8,767 nt of DNA, from assembly GCA_015228695.1 (NCBI GenBank), contig JADGDA010000094.1:1-8767 (forward strand), written 5' to 3'. Both the position numbers and the translations under genes were made by a program. The notes beneath the pieces are model-generated. The model was not told the origin of the DNA. It made no database searches and saw only the letters and a program-made list of their open reading frames with translations. How positions within the stretch are numbered: the first letter of the stretch is position 1; the number at the start of each line of letters is the position of its first letter. This stretch comes from Alphaproteobacteria bacterium. Lineage in GTDB: Bacteria > Pseudomonadota > Alphaproteobacteria > Rhodospirillales > Rhodospirillaceae. Below are positions 6,086 through 8,767 of this stretch, in pieces.

Positions 6086-6686
6086 CGCCGTCATTCATGT
6101 GATCGACGACGCCGAGGATGTGCGCGACTCCCTCGCCGTCCTTCTTCAATCGGCCGGATACCGCAGCCGGACCTACGCCTCGGCCCTCGATTTCCTGGGC
6201 GTCGTCCGGGGAGGATGGAACGGTTGCATCGTCGCCGACGTCCGCATGCCCGGCATGACCGGAATCGAACTCCAGAAGGAATTGCTGCTCCGGGGCATCC
6301 GGCTTCCGGTAATCATCATCACCGCCCACGCCGATGTGCCGATGGCCGTCGCCGCGTTGAAGGCGGGGGCGGTCGATTTCATCGAAAAGCCGTTCCGGGA
6401 CAAACTGCTGCTGGACAGCATCCGCGCCGCCCTGGCGACGACGCCCGAGGAGGCCGGACGGCCCCGGAGCGCCGGCGCGCTGCTCGCCACCCTCAGCGCC
6501 CGCGAGCGGGAAGTGATGCTGTTGCTGGTGGCGGGGCACCCCAACAAGGTGGTGGCCGACCGCCTGGGGATCAGTCCCCGGACCGTCGAGGTCCACCGCG
6601 CCCACATCATGGAAAAGACCGGCGCCGGAAATCTGGCCGATCTGGTGCGGATGGCCTGTCTTTTCGATGATCGGTCTTTTCGATGA
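6078..6686 (+). CDS. FixJ-family response regulator (receiver plus LuxR-type HTH)
   Basis: This is the DNA-binding partner of the upstream kinase. The 202-residue protein has a receiver domain (about 4-118) with acidic residues D10/D11, phosphoacceptor D54 in IVADVRMPGM, T82 in IIITAHADVPMA, and K104 in AVDFIEKPF. A LuxR/FixJ-type helix-turn-helix follows (about 138-196) with LSAREREVMLLLVAGHPNK and ISPRTVEVHRAHIMEKTG. The arrangement and many residues are FixJ-like, but control of nitrogen fixation should not be assumed. The start at 6078 has AAGGGG 7 nt upstream. The frame is open back to 6024, but homology starts at MHDAVIHVIDD. The gene overlaps the kinase stop by 8 nt. The last codons lie in a perfect 16-bp tandem duplication that changes the C-terminus: with a single copy the end would read DDRKEQK instead of DDRSFR. 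Confidence 0.93.
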   Translation: MHDAVIHVIDDAEDVRDSLAVLLQSAGYRSRTYASALDFLGVVRGGWNGCIVADVRMPGMTGIELQKELLLRGIRLPVIIITAHADVPMAVAALKAGAVDFIEKPFRDKLLLDSIRAALATTPEEAGRPRSAGALLATLSAREREVMLLLVAGHPNKVVADRLGISPRTVEVHRAHIMEKTGAGNLADLVRMACLFDDRSFR

Positions 6687-6690
6687 TCGG
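6659..6690. repeat. Perfect 16-bp tandem duplication across the response regulator stop codon
   Basis: TCTTTTCGATGATCGG occurs twice with no gap (6659-6674 and 6675-6690). The first copy encodes the last helix-flanking residues of the regulator. The second copy is read in a shifted frame because 16 is not a multiple of three, and it supplies the present TGA stop (6684-6686). Each copy includes CGATGATCG, an interrupted palindrome. Identity of the copies suggests a recent event. Confidence 0.95.
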
Positions 6691-6713
6691 AAAGAACAAA
6701 AATAGAGCGGATC

Positions 6714-6723
6714 GATACGTATC
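6714..6723. promoter_or_regulatory. GATACGTATC palindrome, candidate operator before the SulP gene
   Basis: A perfect 10-bp palindrome lies 71 nt before the transporter start and 28 nt after the regulator stop, in a comparatively AT-rich stretch. FixJ-class regulators are known to bind short sites with a GTA(A/C)GTA-like core, and the TACGTA centre here resembles that. It could also be a site for an unrelated dimeric regulator. No convincing -35/-10 pair was found beside it. Confidence 0.35.
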
Positions 6724-6763
6724 TTACCCAATGGATGGACGGCGCGTCCGGGATGCATAGTCG

Positions 6764-6791
6764 GGTCTCCCTGTTGCTGCCCCCGGAGACC
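6764..6791 (+). promoter_or_regulatory. Hairpin that would sequester the SulP Shine-Dalgarno
   Basis: GGTCTCC (6764-6770) is perfectly complementary to GGAGACC (6785-6791) with a 14-nt loop. The second arm contains the transporter's GGAG Shine-Dalgarno (6785-6788), and the stem ends 2 nt before the ATG. If the stem forms in the mRNA, initiation would be limited unless it is opened. The complementarity is seen; the control role is inferred. Confidence 0.45.
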
Positions 6792-6793
6792 GG

Positions 6794-8611
6794 ATGTCCA
6801 CTTCCCTTACCGCCGCAAAGACCGTCGGCCTCGGGCCGTCCCGGCTGTTTCCCTTTCTGTCCTGGATGCCCCTGGTCGACCGGAAGACTCTCCTCGCCGA
6901 CCTGTCCGCCGGGCTGACCGGCGCGATCGTCGTCCTGCCCCAGGGCGTGGCCTTCGCGACCATCGCCGGGATGCCCCCCGAATACGGCCTCTACGCGGGC
7001 ATGATCCCGGCCATCATCGCCGCGCTGTTCGGCTCGTCGTGGCATCTCGTCTCCGGTCCGACCACGGCGGCTTCCATCGTCCTGTTCTCCTCCCTGTCCC
7101 TGCTGGCCGAGCCCGGCTCCGCCCGTTACGTGGAACTGGCCCTGACCCTCGCGGTCATGGTCGGGCTGCTCGAATTGGCCTTGGGGTTGTTCCGCCTCGG
7201 GACCCTGGTCAACTTCATCTCCCATTCGGTGATCATCGGGTTCACGGCGGGGGCGGGCATTCTCATCGCCGCCAATCAGATCAAGAACTTCCTCGATCTG
7301 CCGATCCCACGGGGAGCCCCGTTCCATGAAATCATCACCTACGTGGCCGTCCACGCCGGCGAGATTTCCTGGGCGGCGGCCTTGACCGGCACCGTCACGC
7401 TGGTCACGGGGATCGTCGTCCGCCGTTTCTGGCCGCGCGTTCCATACATGATCGTCGCCATCGCCGCCGGCGGCGCGGTCGCGGCCGTGCTGGGGCAGGT
7501 TCTCGGGGTTTCCGTCCGCACGGTCGGAGCCCTGCCCTCCAGCCTGCCCCCCCTGTCCGCGCCGATCCTCGACCTTGCGGTCTGGCGGGAGCTGGCGCCG
7601 ACGGCGCTGGCGGTGACGCTGTTCGCCCTGACCGAGGCCGTCTCGATCTCCCGCGCCCTCGCCGTCCGCAGCGGCCAGCACATCGACGGCAACCAGGAAT
7701 TCATCGGACAGGGACTGTCCAACATCGCCGGAAGTTTCTTTTCCGGCTATGTCGCCACCGGCTCCTTCAACCGCAGCGGCCTGAATTACGAAGCCGGAGC
7801 CAAAACGCCGCTGGCGGCGGTGTTCGCGGGCGCCGCCCTGATGGCGGTCGTCGTCGCCGTCGCGCCCCTTGCCGTCTACATGCCCGACGCGGCGATGGCC
7901 GGCATGCTGTTCCTCGTCGCCTGGGGGCTGATCGACCGCCATCACATCGCCCAGATCCTGCGCGCCAGCCCCTCCGAGGCGGTGGTGCTGGTGGCGACCT
8001 TCCTCGCGACCTTGCTGATCGAACTCGAACAGGCGATCTTCGTCGGGGTTATTCTGTCCCTGGTGGTCTATCTGCGGCGGACCTCCCATCCCGCCATACT
8101 GGTACGGGTCCCCGATCCGGGAAGCTCCTCCCGCAAGTTCATCACCGATCCGGCCCTGCCCGAGTGCCCGCAGGTCCGGTTCATCCGCATTGATGGCTCG
8201 ATGTTTTTCGGAGCGGTGAATTTCCTCCAGGAAACCCTGCGCCGGTACGAGGCCGAAGCCCCCGAGCGCCGGCATCTGGCCATCGTCATGTCCGGGGTGA
8301 ACTTCATCGACGTGGCCGGGGTCGAAGCCCTGATCCAGGAGGCCAAGAGATTCCGGGCGCGGGGCGGCGGGCTTTATCTGGTGCGGGTGAAGGAAGGGGT
8401 CCTGGCCAGCCTGCGCCGCTCCGGCGGAATCGAGGTCATCGGCGCGGACAACATCTTCCAGTCGAAAACCGGGGCCATCCGCGCGATCTACTCCCGGATC
8501 GATCCGGGGATATGCCGCGCCTGCGCGCTCGACGTCTTCGTCGAGTGCGCCCGCCGCGGACGTCAGGAGCCCCCCGAGGAGGAAACCATCCCGATGCAGG
8601 AGGCCGGGTGA
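6794..8611 (+). CDS. SulP-family (SLC26-type) inorganic anion transporter with STAS domain
   Basis: This is an inner-membrane secondary transporter for anions such as sulfate, bicarbonate or dicarboxylates; the substrate cannot be read from the sequence. The 605-residue protein starts with the classic SulP core: AGLTGAIVVLPQGVAFATIAG (39-59) followed by PPEYGLYAGMIPAIIAALFG. Later come ALTEAVSISRALA (278-290), whose E281 sits where bacterial members often have an acidic residue, and GNQEFIGQGLSNIAGSFFSG (299-318) with TGSFNRSGLNYEAGAKTP. Membrane helices extend to about residue 426. A cytosolic STAS domain (about 460-568) has VMSGVNFIDVAGVEAL, with D506-V-A-G at the usual loop. Beyond it is a tail of about 35 residues with C574, C577 and C585. 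The GGAG Shine-Dalgarno is 5 nt from the ATG. It follows the response regulator by 107 nt and overlaps the next gene as TGATG, suggesting co-expression with it. Confidence 0.93.
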   Translation: MSTSLTAAKTVGLGPSRLFPFLSWMPLVDRKTLLADLSAGLTGAIVVLPQGVAFATIAGMPPEYGLYAGMIPAIIAALFGSSWHLVSGPTTAASIVLFSSLSLLAEPGSARYVELALTLAVMVGLLELALGLFRLGTLVNFISHSVIIGFTAGAGILIAANQIKNFLDLPIPRGAPFHEIITYVAVHAGEISWAAALTGTVTLVTGIVVRRFWPRVPYMIVAIAAGGAVAAVLGQVLGVSVRTVGALPSSLPPLSAPILDLAVWRELAPTALAVTLFALTEAVSISRALAVRSGQHIDGNQEFIGQGLSNIAGSFFSGYVATGSFNRSGLNYEAGAKTPLAAVFAGAALMAVVVAVAPLAVYMPDAAMAGMLFLVAWGLIDRHHIAQILRASPSEAVVLVATFLATLLIELEQAIFVGVILSLVVYLRRTSHPAILVRVPDPGSSSRKFITDPALPECPQVRFIRIDGSMFFGAVNFLQETLRRYEAEAPERRHLAIVMSGVNFIDVAGVEALIQEAKRFRARGGGLYLVRVKEGVLASLRRSGGIEVIGADNIFQSKTGAIRAIYSRIDPGICRACALDVFVECARRGRQEPPEEETIPMQEAG

Positions 8612-8767
8612 TGCGGACGCACCGGCGCATTCTGGCGATGGTGGACATCGACTCCCGAGGACGCGAGACCGCGCGCCATGCCTGGGCCATGGCCCAGGCA
8701 CGGGAAGCCCGATTCGCCCTGGGCCACGTCGTCGACTGGGGCCTCGACCTGGGAGCCGACGATTATT
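8611..8767 (+). CDS. Universal stress protein-like gene, first 52 codons (cut by window end)
   Basis: The visible protein begins MRTHRRILAMVDID and continues through ETARHAWAMAQAREARFALG to HVVDWGLDLGADDY. This matches the opening of UspA-type domains: a hydrophobic strand with the xILxxVD pattern, a helix with H-A-W-A-M-A-Q-A, then a second strand ending HVVD. Such proteins are cytosolic, often bind ATP, and accompany bacterial transporters or their regulation. The start is firm: AGGAGG (8598-8603) lies 7 nt upstream and the ATG overlaps the SulP stop by one base (TGATG). The ATP-binding GxxGx(9)G(S/T) motif would lie beyond the window and cannot be judged. Family assignment rests on about 50 residues, so it is probable and not certain. 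Confidence 0.72.
   Translation, partial: MRTHRRILAMVDIDSRGRETARHAWAMAQAREARFALGHVVDWGLDLGADDY

Noticed and set aside
6687..6793. A sigma-70-type promoter for the SulP gene
   Set aside because: TATCTT at 6720-6725 is a weak -10 match, but no acceptable -35 lies at the right distance, so no promoter is called.
6173..8701. 842-codon open frame on the minus strand opposite the response regulator and SulP genes
   Set aside because: It is antisense to two clearly recognised genes, is dominated by Gly/Arg/Asp/Gln low-complexity typical of GC-rich shadow frames, and shows no recognisable domain.

Overview
The window is GC-rich, densely packed bacterial DNA. It reads as a chromosome segment of a Gram-negative alphaproteobacterium, probably Rhodospirillales-like. 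The reasons are the tpiA-secG-pyrG-kdsA-eno order, a kdsA gene (lipopolysaccharide Kdo synthesis), a SecG with a long Pro/Ala tail, and FixL/FixJ-style signalling proteins. The genus is inference and cannot be fixed from the sequence alone.

Left half (about 1-4270, all minus strand): a housekeeping operon read leftwards from tpiA (triosephosphate isomerase) through secG (Sec translocon subunit), pyrG (CTP synthase) and kdsA (Kdo-8-phosphate synthase) into eno (enolase, cut by the window edge). Spacing is tight from secG onward: 8 nt secG-pyrG, a 4-nt ATGA overlap pyrG-kdsA, and 36 nt kdsA-eno. The 129-nt tpiA-secG gap holds a perfect 10-bp hairpin and a 16-bp tandem repeat that carries the secG ribosome-binding site.

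Divergent intergenic region (4271-4447): upstream of tpiA, on the minus strand, lie three hairpins in series. Two of them are followed by T-tracts like intrinsic terminators. The 3' arm of the first can instead pair perfectly with the 5' arm of the second, which is the layout of a transcription attenuator. A 41-codon reading frame runs through these hairpins and ends in an ATGA overlap with tpiA. This is the most interesting unexplained structure in the window.

Right half (4448-8767, all plus strand): a signalling and transport cassette. It has a membrane histidine kinase with a MASE1-like sensor and FixL-type transmitter, an overlapping FixJ-type response regulator, a SulP-family anion transporter with a C-terminal STAS domain and a cysteine-containing tail, and the start of a universal-stress-protein-like gene joined to the transporter by a TGATG overlap. 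The 107-nt gap before the transporter holds a GATACGTATC palindrome (a possible response-regulator site) and a hairpin that would bury the transporter's Shine-Dalgarno. A perfect 16-bp tandem duplication has rewritten the end of the response regulator gene. The inferred logic is that the kinase/regulator pair controls the transporter and the Usp-like protein; no promoter could be confidently identified. No RNA genes, insertion sequences, CRISPR arrays or origins were seen.
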